Source: Nonomuraea turcica
GTDB taxonomy: Bacteria > Actinomycetota > Actinomycetes > Streptosporangiales > Streptosporangiaceae
Reading direction: 5' to 3'
DNA: 64,000 nt
Assembly: GCF_030718205.1 (NCBI RefSeq)
Contig: NZ_JAUZQF010000009.1
Coordinates: 362,591 to 426,590, forward strand
Shown here: positions 1 to 6,487 of the stretch, piece after piece
How the letters are laid out: every line of letters starts with the position of its first letter
Numbering within the stretch: position 1 is the stretch's first letter
Program-made: the position numbers and the translations under genes
Notes under the pieces: model-generated
Database searches by the model: none
Told to the model about the DNA's origin: nothing
What the model saw: only the letters and a program-made list of their open reading frames with translations

Positions 1-44
1 TGCCGCCGGGCGCCGAGGTCTACGTGATGCCGGCGCTGGCCTGA
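1..44 (+). CDS. 3' end of an unidentified gene (partial)
   Basis: The first bases read as an open frame ending in TGA at 42-44. They give a 13-residue tail that ends in VMPALA. The gene begins outside the window, and the tail is too short to assign a family. It is called coding only because the frame is open to the edge and the next gene lies a normal distance downstream on the same strand. It could be a chance open frame. Confidence 0.35.
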   Translation, partial: PPGAEVYVMPALA

Positions 45-163
45 GCCCGCGTCTGTCCGATCCGGCGGTCGCCGTCATGGCGACCGGCCGGGTCTTCACG
101 CATGCCGGCCGCGCAGGGTCCACGTCCGCTCGCCTGGGCGGTGGCGATCATACTGTTGACGTC

Positions 164-910
164 ATGAGCTTCGACGGCACACCCCGGCCAGACCCGCGCT
201 GGCACCACGCGCAGACCGACCTCGACGACTTCACCATCATCAGTTACCGGGTGGATGCCGACGCGGTGGCCCGGCACCTGCCCGAGGGCTTCGCTCCGAT
301 GAAGATGGATTTCGAGGACGGGCCGGGCACCCTGATCTCCGCGGTGGCCTTCAAGGACCGCGACTTCCACTTCCGGTTCCTTCCGCAGGTGAGCATCGAT
401 TGCGGTCAGATCAACTACCGGGCCTACGTCACGGCGTACGGCAAGACGGGCGTGTGGTTCTTCGGCACCAGCCTTGACCACCCCGTCGTCGCGATCCCGC
501 AGCACCTGTGGGGCATGCCGTGGCGCCGCGACCGCATCCGCATCGAGGCGGACTGGGACGGCACCCCGCCGCGCTGGCGGCTCGACGCCGGGGACGCCTC
601 TTGTGACGCCACCGAGCTCCCCCAGCCGCTCAGCCTCCTGGACGGCTTCACGGGCGAGCCCGACTGGCTGGAGCGGCTCACCCATCCCACCCTGGGCTGG
701 TATCGGCGTCGGGGCGGCAAGCTGGGGGTCTACAGCATCTGGCACCCGGTCATGCGCCCTCGCTATCTCGCCGCGGCCTCCGCGAGCTTCCCCGTATTCG
801 AGCGCCTCGGCCTGATCACGCCCGGCACGCCGCCGCACTCGATCCTGGGCCAGCGGCGCCTGCCTTTCGACATCCACACCCCGCCCCACCGCTTCCGCCC
901 GGAGGCGTGA
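164..910 (+). CDS. DUF2071 (YqjF-like) family protein
   Basis: A 248-residue soluble protein of the DUF2071 family, related in fold to acetoacetate decarboxylase. No reaction is established for the family. Recognisable features are an N-terminal stretch where the family binds small acidic ligands (LPEGFAPM), the segment QINYRAYVTAYGKTGVWFF near residues 85-105, and a C-terminal part with HPVMRPRYLAAA. The frame is open back to 77, but the ATG at 164 is preferred because the residues before it are low-complexity and the family begins close to here. It has no operon partner: the next gene is on the opposite strand. There is no signal peptide or membrane segment. Confidence 0.75.
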   Translation: MSFDGTPRPDPRWHHAQTDLDDFTIISYRVDADAVARHLPEGFAPMKMDFEDGPGTLISAVAFKDRDFHFRFLPQVSIDCGQINYRAYVTAYGKTGVWFFGTSLDHPVVAIPQHLWGMPWRRDRIRIEADWDGTPPRWRLDAGDASCDATELPQPLSLLDGFTGEPDWLERLTHPTLGWYRRRGGKLGVYSIWHPVMRPRYLAAASASFPVFERLGLITPGTPPHSILGQRRLPFDIHTPPHRFRPEA

Positions 911-934
911 GCGGGGTGCGCGAGGCGATGTCGT

Positions 935-1544
935 TCAGGGGCAGACGCGCCCGTTGGCCTCGAAGGCCTCATGGGTCAGGGGCATGAGCTCCGCCCACAG
1001 TCTCTCCATCTTCTCCGCGACCATCTCGATCTCCCGCTGCGGGAAGGACGGGAACGTGGAGTCCTCTCGCTTGACCCGGAGAGACAGGAAGTTCATCAAG
1101 GCGCGGGCGTTGACTGCCGGTAGCTCTCCTGAGTCGCCTCGGTCACGATCTCGTGCTGCTCGGGAGTGCCGTCCTTGAACACGTATTTGCCGGGCTTGCC
1201 TTCCTGCACCAGCTGGCGTTCAGGGCCGGGCACATAGAAAACCGGGACCAGCTGACGGTATCGGCCGGACTCCTCGTTGCAGGAGAAGGCGCGGTGCCGC
1301 ATGAACTCGCGGAAGACGAAGATCGGCGCGCTGATGTAGAAGGTCATGGACGAATGCTCGAACGGCGTGCCGTGCCTGTCGCGCATCAGGAAGTTGATGA
1401 GCCCCTTGGAGCGCTGAGGGTCGGCTTCGAGCTCGGCCAGCGAGCTCTCCCCCTTCGTGGAGACGCGTGCGGCCCACAGCACATCGGCGTCCGATGCGGC
1501 GGACTTGATTTGCGCGCCTCGGCGCGAGTCGGCGTCCCTCCCCA
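935..1544 (-). pseudogene. thyX: Decayed flavin-dependent thymidylate synthase
   Basis: ThyX makes dTMP from dUMP using FAD and methylenetetrahydrofolate. The 5' two thirds are intact, including the ThyX signature RHRAFSCNEESGRY and the conserved SAASDADVLWAARVSTKG near the N-terminus. After the residues TQESYRQ (about 1112) the frame runs into a stop at 1096. The true C-terminus, NARALMNFLSLRVKRE to EANGRVCP, lies in another frame and ends at 935. About 30 residues that should lie between, including the conserved LP and substrate-binding Arg region, are missing. An internal deletion with a frameshift is the simplest reading. The N-terminus also lacks the usual first strand. The product is very unlikely to be active; the chromosome presumably has another thyX or thyA. 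Confidence 0.88.
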
Positions 1545-1614
1545 TCCTCTGGCCCCATTCTCTGCGGTACGGCGTGCGCACGGGCAGGTCAGGGGCGGTG
1601 CGGCCAGACAATGC

Positions 1615-1668
1615 TTGTCGCTTCAAGTTTTTAGGTCTACAGTCGGGGCCCGCAGTGAAAACTTGAAG
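1615..1668 (+). promoter_or_regulatory. doxX promoter with 11-bp inverted-repeat operator
   Basis: A TTGTCG -35 box (1615-1620) and a TACAGT -10 box (1638-1643) are separated by 17 bp and face doxX. A perfect 11-bp inverted repeat flanks the -10: CTTCAAGTTTT at 1621-1631, inside the spacer, and AAAACTTGAAG at 1658-1668, downstream of the start site. A repressor bound to both arms would block the promoter. The MarR-type gene at 2043 is the obvious candidate. The promoter and repeat are seen in the sequence; the regulator assignment is inference. Confidence 0.7.
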
Positions 1669-1678
1669 GGTCAAGCTT

Positions 1679-2029
1679 ATGGACGTTTTCCTCTGGATCG
1701 TGCAGATCCTGCTCGGCGTCGCCTTCGTCCTCTCGGGGATCGGCAAGTTCGTACCGCTCAGCGAGCGGATGCGGCAGCAGCAGGCGTACCGGCAGGACTT
1801 CACCGGCGCGCAGCTCAAGGGCATCGGGGCACTGGAGGTGCTCGGCGGGATCGGCGTGGTGCTGCCCTGGGCCACCGGGATCACCCCTGTCCTCACCCCG
1901 CTCGCGGCCGCCGGGCTCGGGCTCATCATGATCGGTGCCGCCCTGGTGCACCGGAGGCGGAAGGAGCCTTTCACGGTTAATCTGGTCTTGCTGGCGATGG
2001 CCGTCGTCGTGGTGGCGGGACGCATCTGA
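1679..2029 (+). CDS. DoxX family membrane protein
   Basis: A 116-residue protein with four predicted membrane helices (about residues 4-22, 44-64, 68-86 and 95-114). It has the DoxX-like features LSGIGKFVPLSE near residue 20 and GALEVLGGIGVVLPW near residue 54. DoxX-like proteins are small membrane components linked to thiol and oxidative stress or quinone metabolism; the substrate here is unknown. It is transcribed from the operator-bearing promoter just upstream and is followed 13 bp later by a MarR-type regulator on the same strand. That fits a self-regulated two-gene stress operon. Confidence 0.85.
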   Translation: MDVFLWIVQILLGVAFVLSGIGKFVPLSERMRQQQAYRQDFTGAQLKGIGALEVLGGIGVVLPWATGITPVLTPLAAAGLGLIMIGAALVHRRRKEPFTVNLVLLAMAVVVVAGRI

Positions 2030-2042
2030 CCGTGGGGGTTCG

Positions 2043-2501
2043 TTGGTCGAAGGGCTCGGCGAGGACGAGCAGCGGGCGTGGCAGGGTCTGCTCGCGGTCA
2101 TGCTCGTCGGCATCCCGCAGGTGGAGCGCACCTTCCGGGCTCACGGCCTGGTCCACATCGAATATGGGCTGCTCAACGCCCTGACCAGGCAACCGCTCCG
2201 GCTGAGCGACCTGGCGACCGTGGGCAACGTGTCGATCAGCCGGCTCAGCCATCGGGTCAGCAAGCTCGTCGAGCGCGGGTACGTACGGCTGCGGCCGGAC
2301 GCGAGCGACGGGCGGGCCAGCGTGGCGGAGATTACCGATGCGGGGCGCGCGGTCATCGCGCAGATCGCCCCTCACCATGCACAGGCTCTTCGTGAGGTCC
2401 TCTTCGACCACCTGACGCCGGAGCAGACGGCCGCCCTGGCCGACGCCATGCAGGTCGTCGGCACCAAACTCGGCGCCTGCCTCGACGGCCGCCCGCACTG
2501 A
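2043..2501 (+). CDS. MarR family transcriptional regulator
   Basis: A 152-residue winged-helix repressor. The helix-turn-helix and wing are clear at about residues 55-100: LRLSDLATVGNVSISRLSHR, then the wing GYVRLRPDASDGRASVAEIT, which has the MarR-type D-x-R pattern. I chose the TTG at 2043, with the G-rich stretch GTGGGGG as ribosome binding site, because it gives a normal MarR length. The frame is open further upstream, but that part overlaps doxX. MarR proteins usually sense phenolic or oxidising compounds and repress their own operon. The inverted repeat at 1621-1668 is the likely operator. Confidence 0.85.
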   Translation: MVEGLGEDEQRAWQGLLAVMLVGIPQVERTFRAHGLVHIEYGLLNALTRQPLRLSDLATVGNVSISRLSHRVSKLVERGYVRLRPDASDGRASVAEITDAGRAVIAQIAPHHAQALREVLFDHLTPEQTAALADAMQVVGTKLGACLDGRPH

Positions 2502-2773
2502 CCGCCGACCTGAGCGCCTGGAGCCGGTGAACTGGGGTCAATTCCAGACTGAGTACCTCCGCGTAAAGGTCGAGCGTTTCCATGCCCGTGCGGACGCGGC
2601 CGACACAGCGCGAGCACCTAGCGGTGGCCAATGCTTATACCCAGTGTGAAGATCCTCCACCGTACGGCCCGCAGCAGAAGACCGAAGCCGCGGGACCGCC
2701 TTGACGAGAGCTCGTCCAAGATGCACGATCGCGATTGCTAGCAAACTGCGGCAAACTCCTGGAGAGGTCCGGC

Positions 2774-3156
2774 ATGAAACTACGGTTCCTCGGCAAAGAC
2801 AGCGCGTCGGCCGGCGGCGACTCACCAACCCTCTACGCCACCGACCGGAACAGCTTCGTCATTCAGGGATGGATCGTCCCCACGCCCGACGCCCAGCCCG
2901 CGGATCAGACCCGGGTTGAGGTCCCCTTCAACCTCTTCGCGCACTTCGCCAAGGATGGTCTCCACCGGGTCACCCCCCGCCATGGCGGCCCCATCGTCCA
3001 TGTCAGCGATCATCAGACCTGTATCGTCCAGGGAACCATCGTCACCGATCCGGACGCCTCTCACAGATGCGTATCCCCGCTCACGAGAGCTGCGTGGAGC
3101 TCCCTCGCGACGCCGTCGCTGCTCTCCAGGAAGGAACCGATGCAGCTCACGCCTGA
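2774..3156 (+). pseudogene. Frameshifted small protein of the DUF6879/XRE cassette
   Basis: In actinomycetes a small protein that starts roughly MKLRFLGK...SPTLYATDR commonly precedes a DUF6879 gene. Here that start is at 2774 behind the ribosome binding site GGAGAGG. The reading frame is correct up to VTDPDA near 3058. The expected C-terminus, MRIPAHESCVELPRDAVAAL, then continues in another frame and ends with TGA at 3154-3156. Adding one C to the CC at 3057-3058 would restore the frame. In the present sequence the first frame instead runs on in phase into the DUF6879 gene, so ribosomes starting at 2774 would make a fusion. The function of the intact family is unknown. Confidence 0.7.
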
Positions 3157-3667
3157 ACAGCGCGACGAGCTGTTCGACACCTTCGCGCAGCAGGCGTTCC
3201 ACTTGGAACTGCGCGACCACTACGGGGTGCCGAACGAGGCGGACCCTTTCATGCGGTGGCAGTGGGGGGAGCCCGACGATCTCGAATGGTTCCAGCCGTG
3301 GCTGGCCAGGGTCCGGCGTGCGGCAGAGGCCGGCCGTACCGTACGTCGCGTGCGGGTGGTAACGGAGCCGGTGACCGACTACATCCGATGGGAGTACACC
3401 GTGGCCACGCCTCCAACCCTGGAGGCGGGAGAGGACATACGCTGGCTGCCGCGCCACATGGTTCCCGCAGATGTGGTGTTCCCTCTGAGCGGGCGAGACT
3501 GGTGGTTGTTCGATGATCAGTTGCTCGCGGTCGGCAGGTTCGACGATGATGGCCGCGTGCTCGGCTCAGATCTGGTCACGACGCCCGCGATCGTCGCGGA
3601 CTGCGTCGCGCTCCGCGACAAGCTGTGGTCGGCGGGTATCCCGCATCACGAGTTCAAGCTCACCTGA
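3140..3667 (+). CDS. DUF6879 family protein
   Basis: A 175-residue protein of the DUF6879 family, recognisable by FQPWLARVRRAAEAGRTVRR, then VVTEPVTDYIRWEY and DWWLFDDQLLAVGRF. The function is unknown. The family is almost always next to an XRE/DUF5753 regulator, as here, where the regulator starts 6 bp after the stop. The ATG at 3140 is supported by the ribosome binding site AGGAAGGA (3128-3135). It overlaps the last bases of the upstream gene if that gene's frame is restored, which suggests translational coupling in the ancestor. Because of the upstream frameshift it can also be translated as the C-terminal half of a fusion. Confidence 0.8.
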   Translation: MQLTPEQRDELFDTFAQQAFHLELRDHYGVPNEADPFMRWQWGEPDDLEWFQPWLARVRRAAEAGRTVRRVRVVTEPVTDYIRWEYTVATPPTLEAGEDIRWLPRHMVPADVVFPLSGRDWWLFDDQLLAVGRFDDDGRVLGSDLVTTPAIVADCVALRDKLWSAGIPHHEFKLT

Positions 3668-3672
3668 TCCCT

Positions 3673-4512
3673 GTGTCGACCGAAGCACAGCGAGCACGCG
3701 AGAACCTAGGCGCCCGGCTGCGTGATCTCCGCAAGGAAGCGGGGCTCACCGGGCGGGCGCTCGCCGCGCTCGCCGGGTGGCAGCTCTCGAAGGTGAGCAA
3801 AATCGAGCACGGCAAGCAGAATGCGACCGCTGAAGACGTCCGCACGTGGTGCCACCACTGCAACGCCGAGTCTCGAGCAGCCGACCTTGTCGCGTCCGTG
3901 CGGAACATCGAAACCCTATGGACGGAGTGGCGTCGCGCACTCCATGCGGGTACCCGCCTACGGCAGCGCCGCTCGCTGGACCTGTACGAGAAGACGCACA
4001 TATTCCGCGTCTACAACCCGAACATGATCTGGGGTACTTTGCAGACCGCGGAGTACGCCGAGACGATCCTGCGCCAACTCGTCAGCTTCTTGGATGACGT
4101 TCCTGACGACGTCGAGGAAGGTGTGGCGGCTCGCATGGAGCGCCAGCAGTACCTTTACCGCGGCGATCGCCGGTTCAATGTCATCCTCGGCGAGCAGGCG
4201 CTCTACACCAACATCGGCGGCGCGGGCGTGATGCGCGGCCAGCTTGACAGGCTCCTGGCCGTCATGACGCTGCCGCGGCTGAGTCTGGGCATCATCCCGG
4301 CCCGGGCGCCGTATGAGATCTGGCCCGGGGACATGTTCATCATGTTCGACGACCGGATGGTGATGCTGGAGACGTACTCGGCGGAGCTGACCATCACCGA
4401 GCCGAACGAGATCGCCGCATACGGCAAGGCGTTCGCCCTGCTCCAACGGTCGGCGGTGTACGGGGACCTCGCCCGCCGCCTCATCATGGAGGCTCTCGCC
4501 CAGCTCGTTTGA
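3673..4512 (+). CDS. XRE family regulator with DUF5753 (Scr1-type)
   Basis: A 279-residue protein. The N-terminal helix-turn-helix lies at about residues 9-62 (LGARLRDLRKEAGLTGRALA, then SKVSKIEHGKQN). The C-terminal DUF5753 sensor-like domain follows, with YNPNMIWGTLQTAEYAETIL and the ending typical of the family. Such regulators pair with DUF397 or DUF6879 partners and are annotated as Scr1-type antitoxin-like regulators. In streptomycetes some of them control development or antibiotic production. The GTG at 3673 is used because it lies 6 bp after the DUF6879 stop and gives the usual family start; an ATG at 3625 would overlap that gene. Confidence 0.88.
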   Translation: MSTEAQRARENLGARLRDLRKEAGLTGRALAALAGWQLSKVSKIEHGKQNATAEDVRTWCHHCNAESRAADLVASVRNIETLWTEWRRALHAGTRLRQRRSLDLYEKTHIFRVYNPNMIWGTLQTAEYAETILRQLVSFLDDVPDDVEEGVAARMERQQYLYRGDRRFNVILGEQALYTNIGGAGVMRGQLDRLLAVMTLPRLSLGIIPARAPYEIWPGDMFIMFDDRMVMLETYSAELTITEPNEIAAYGKAFALLQRSAVYGDLARRLIMEALAQLV

Positions 4513-4569
4513 AGCAAACTGAAGCAAACTTCTGGAGTTTTCTCTCGCAGTAGCTTTACCGTCCTGGAC

Positions 4570-4764
4570 ATGGGCAGTCACGGGTCCAAGCCCCCAAGAT
4601 CTCCCGCCCGCGCGGGCGCTATGAGCAGGTCTGTCGGCGCCGACGCGACTCGGCACCAGCAGGCCGGACATCACATCCCGGGGTTCCGCGCCGTCCGGGA
4701 TCGGCCGGACAGCGCCTGGGCGGCCGTCCACAAGCGGATCCATAACCGCGAGGCCGGCCAATGA
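4570..4764 (+). CDS. Small hypothetical protein (64 aa)
   Basis: A 64-residue, basic, Gly/Ala/Arg-rich protein with no recognised domain. Support is contextual: it follows the XRE regulator by 57 bp on the same strand, and its stop overlaps the start of the next small gene (ATGA at 4761). Codon positions look normal for the window. It may belong to the DUF6879/XRE cassette, which often carries extra small genes. It could still be a spurious frame. Confidence 0.4.
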   Translation: MGSHGSKPPRSPARAGAMSRSVGADATRHQQAGHHIPGFRAVRDRPDSAWAAVHKRIHNREAGQ

Positions 4765-5009
4765 GCGTAGACGACCGTTTGTACTCCTGGTCCGCGCGAA
4801 ATGGGCGCGGAGGTGGTGCGTGCGGCGTGACCAGCGATCGGGACCGCGCCTCAGAGCACCTGGACCGAGCTCTGCATGCTCTTGCGCCAGGAGCTCACGG
4901 CTTCATCCAACTGGTACGCCTGGATCGGCACGCCCGTAAGCCGTCCTACATCTACGGGACTGTCATCGTGTGCCTGCGGTGCGACACGTCCGGGGAGGCG
5001 CAGCTGTGA
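4761..5009 (+). CDS. Small hypothetical protein (82 aa)
   Basis: An 82-residue protein with no named family. The second half, ALHALAPGAHGFIQLVRLDR then KPSYIYGTVIVCLRC, has ordered hydrophobic spacing and looks like a genuine small fold. It starts at the ATGA overlap with the preceding gene, and its own TGA overlaps the GTG of the next (GTGA at 5006). It therefore sits in a tightly coupled run of three small genes. No function can be inferred. Confidence 0.5.
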   Translation: MSVDDRLYSWSARNGRGGGACGVTSDRDRASEHLDRALHALAPGAHGFIQLVRLDRHARKPSYIYGTVIVCLRCDTSGEAQL

Positions 5010-5230
5010 TCCACCCAGTCGGCGGCATCCCTTGGGAACCACAGCGGCCCGAGAGCGAGTGCGCGTTCTGCGGCACCCGGATCGTCAAGAACCGATACGA
5101 GGGGATGGTCATCACGGAGCATTGGGACGCGGTCCAGCGTCAGCCCGGCGTGCTGTTCTCGATGCAATGCCCCAACCGGCCACGCCCAGGCACCGCCCCA
5201 GGCGCGTACGACCCACACGTGCCGCGCTGA
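5006..5230 (+). CDS. Small CxxC protein
   Basis: A 74-residue protein starting at GTG 5006, inside the stop of the preceding gene. It carries a CAFCGTRI knuckle at about residues 19-26 and a single later Cys in SMQCPNRPRP. This could be a partial or degenerate zinc ribbon, with only three Cys in all. The segment ITEHWDAVQRQPGVLFSMQC looks structured. It is a coupled member of the small-gene run 4570-5230. The partner and role are unknown. Confidence 0.5.
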   Translation: MIHPVGGIPWEPQRPESECAFCGTRIVKNRYEGMVITEHWDAVQRQPGVLFSMQCPNRPRPGTAPGAYDPHVPR

Positions 5231-6162
5231 GACAGCCTCGCCCGCTGACTGACCTTGCCCACGCGGGCCGAGACGGTGGCCCTGCACCACGTCCGCCCTG
5301 CCCTGCCGGGCGGGCTTCCGCCGCACGCGTGCAAGCCGCCCTGCGAACGCCAGTGCACACCAGGCAGGGGCCCGTCCGTCATCCAGCCGACGACGGCGTC
5401 GCTCATCCGCAGGGTGGCCGGCCTGAACGGCGGCAGCCACGGCCGGGGCATCAGAGCGGCGGCGTCGTCACCGTGGCGCAACTCAAGGAGGTAGCCGCGG
5501 TTAAACTAGGCGGCGTCACTGGGGCACGGGCGTCGCCAGATGGGTGTCGTCGGTGCTCGGTGAGGTCACCGTCCAAGTCGGCGACAGATCCAAGCTGATC
5601 TGCGCTCCTGAAGCTGTCGCATGTGCTGCACGTCGATGCGAACACAACCAAGATCGGGCGATACGGCCCTGGCTGACGTGGCGGCCAGCCGGTCGACCCT
5701 CGCTGGCCTGGGTGAGTGCTCTCGCCAGGGCGTCAACTCCCTTGGAGTGCTGTCGCAATCTTCGGGCGTGTGTCGCGCGGCAGAGCGCCCATCACGACGC
5801 AACGGGGCCCGAGCTGTGCGACAACAGTTCGAGGTCGGTGGCAAAACAGGCGATTTCCCCATTCGCGGATCGACCGATCCAGGTGGGGCAAAATCCGTCT
5901 CCCATTCCGCAGTCGAAAAACACGATGTTTGCCCCTGTTCGTGGATCGATCAACTCGGCATCTGACCGTTGACAGACCGGTACAACAGGATCGTCCGGGT
6001 CTCGAACGAAGTCTCCACACCGCTCTTCTCCAGAAGACCTGATGGACCGTAGCTGGTGATGACGTCTCCGGTCCGACAAGAGCCGTAAAACTGACTGGTT
6101 CACGTGCGGATTTCGGGGAGCCGGGAGGGTGATATTGCTCCTCGCCTACTCGATAAGCGGTC
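5231..6162. other. Gene-poor stretch with decayed DNA
   Basis: Apart from the DUF4241 remnant listed separately, no frame in this stretch looks like a real gene. Open frames exist on both strands, but they have unnatural composition and no family resemblance. Base composition drops towards the right side, in keeping with the A/T-richer toxin/immunity end next door. This suggests remnants of replaced RHS tip and immunity modules. Confidence 0.5.
5792..5970 (-). pseudogene. Remnant of a DUF4241-type gene
   Basis: On the minus strand this stretch encodes a segment that resembles the C-terminal part of DUF4241 proteins: LIDPRTGANIVFFDCGMGDG followed by TWIGRSANGEIACFATDLEL. The family has a G-x-GDG-x-x-PTW-x-GR pattern here. 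The frame is open to 6103, but the residues before about 5970 do not match, and there is no room for the roughly 150 residues that normally precede. It is a 5'-truncated remnant lying downstream of the RHS toxin and its immunity gene on the same strand. That is the usual place for old immunity genes. The immunity role is inference. Confidence 0.55.
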
Positions 6163-6423
6163 TTACGTTCTTCCGAATTCTCCGAGACTGTCGATGAGGC
6201 GTTCTTGTGCCATACGCAGCTGATCCGCATAATCGGGAGAGAATATTACAGTCAAGCCATGCTCCAGAACGCCCGATATTTTCATTAGCGGCACCCAAAC
6301 CGCTTTATTCTCCCCTATTAGTCGGGAAAACTCTGGATTATCTATGACTTGCTCAAGCCAGTCAGATAGAACTAGAGCTTCGTCGGCACTAAAGGTGATC
6401 GCGACATTTTCATTCTGCATCAT
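6163..6423 (-). CDS. Probable immunity protein of the RHS toxin
   Basis: An 86-residue acidic protein, mostly helical, with the opening AITFSADEALVLSDWLEQVI and the ending RMAQERLIDSL. It resembles a widespread group of small actinobacterial proteins of unknown function. It begins 64 bp downstream of the RHS toxin stop on the same strand, the standard position for a cognate immunity gene of a polymorphic toxin. Its size is close to that of the colicin D immunity protein, but I see no sequence similarity to it. The gene is clearly more A/T-rich than its neighbours. Its start codon and ribosome binding site sit inside a hairpin (6422-6445). The immunity role rests on position, size and composition. 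Confidence 0.72.
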   Translation of the reverse strand: MMQNENVAITFSADEALVLSDWLEQVIDNPEFSRLIGENKAVWVPLMKISGVLEHGLTVIFSPDYADQLRMAQERLIDSLGEFGRT

Positions 6424-6445
6424 TTATATGTCCTTACATATAAAT
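6422..6445 (-). promoter_or_regulatory. Hairpin over the immunity gene start, SD in the loop
   Basis: A perfect 10-bp inverted repeat (arms 6422-6431 and 6436-6445) with a 4-base loop lies on the immunity gene start. On the transcript the loop is AAGG, the core of the Shine-Dalgarno sequence, and the 3' arm holds the A and U of the AUG. The stem is almost all A/U, so it would be weak and sensitive to temperature or bound proteins. It could tune immunity translation, or at DNA level serve as an operator. Confidence 0.6.
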
Positions 6446-6476
6446 CGGGCGCCACAGCCAAGGTGTGACGCCCGAT
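6444..6476 (-). terminator. Hairpin between toxin and immunity gene
   Basis: An 8-bp stem (6444-6451 with 6469-6476), one mismatch, then 4 more pairs around a 7-base loop. It lies 11 bp after the RHS stop and on the transcript is followed by a U-rich run. It has the form of an intrinsic terminator that would separate the toxin message from the immunity gene, unless it is read through. No separate promoter for the immunity gene is obvious. Confidence 0.6.
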
Positions 6477-6487
6477 CAGTATATCAG

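Noticed and set aside
1545..2025. Upstream half of a 309-codon minus-strand frame continuous with thyX
   Set aside because: Only the part from 1544 downward matches ThyX. The upstream part is antisense of doxX, with Ser/Thr/Pro-rich shadow composition.
5544..5972. 142-codon plus-strand frame
   Set aside because: It is antisense to the DUF4241-like remnant and has no plausible protein features.
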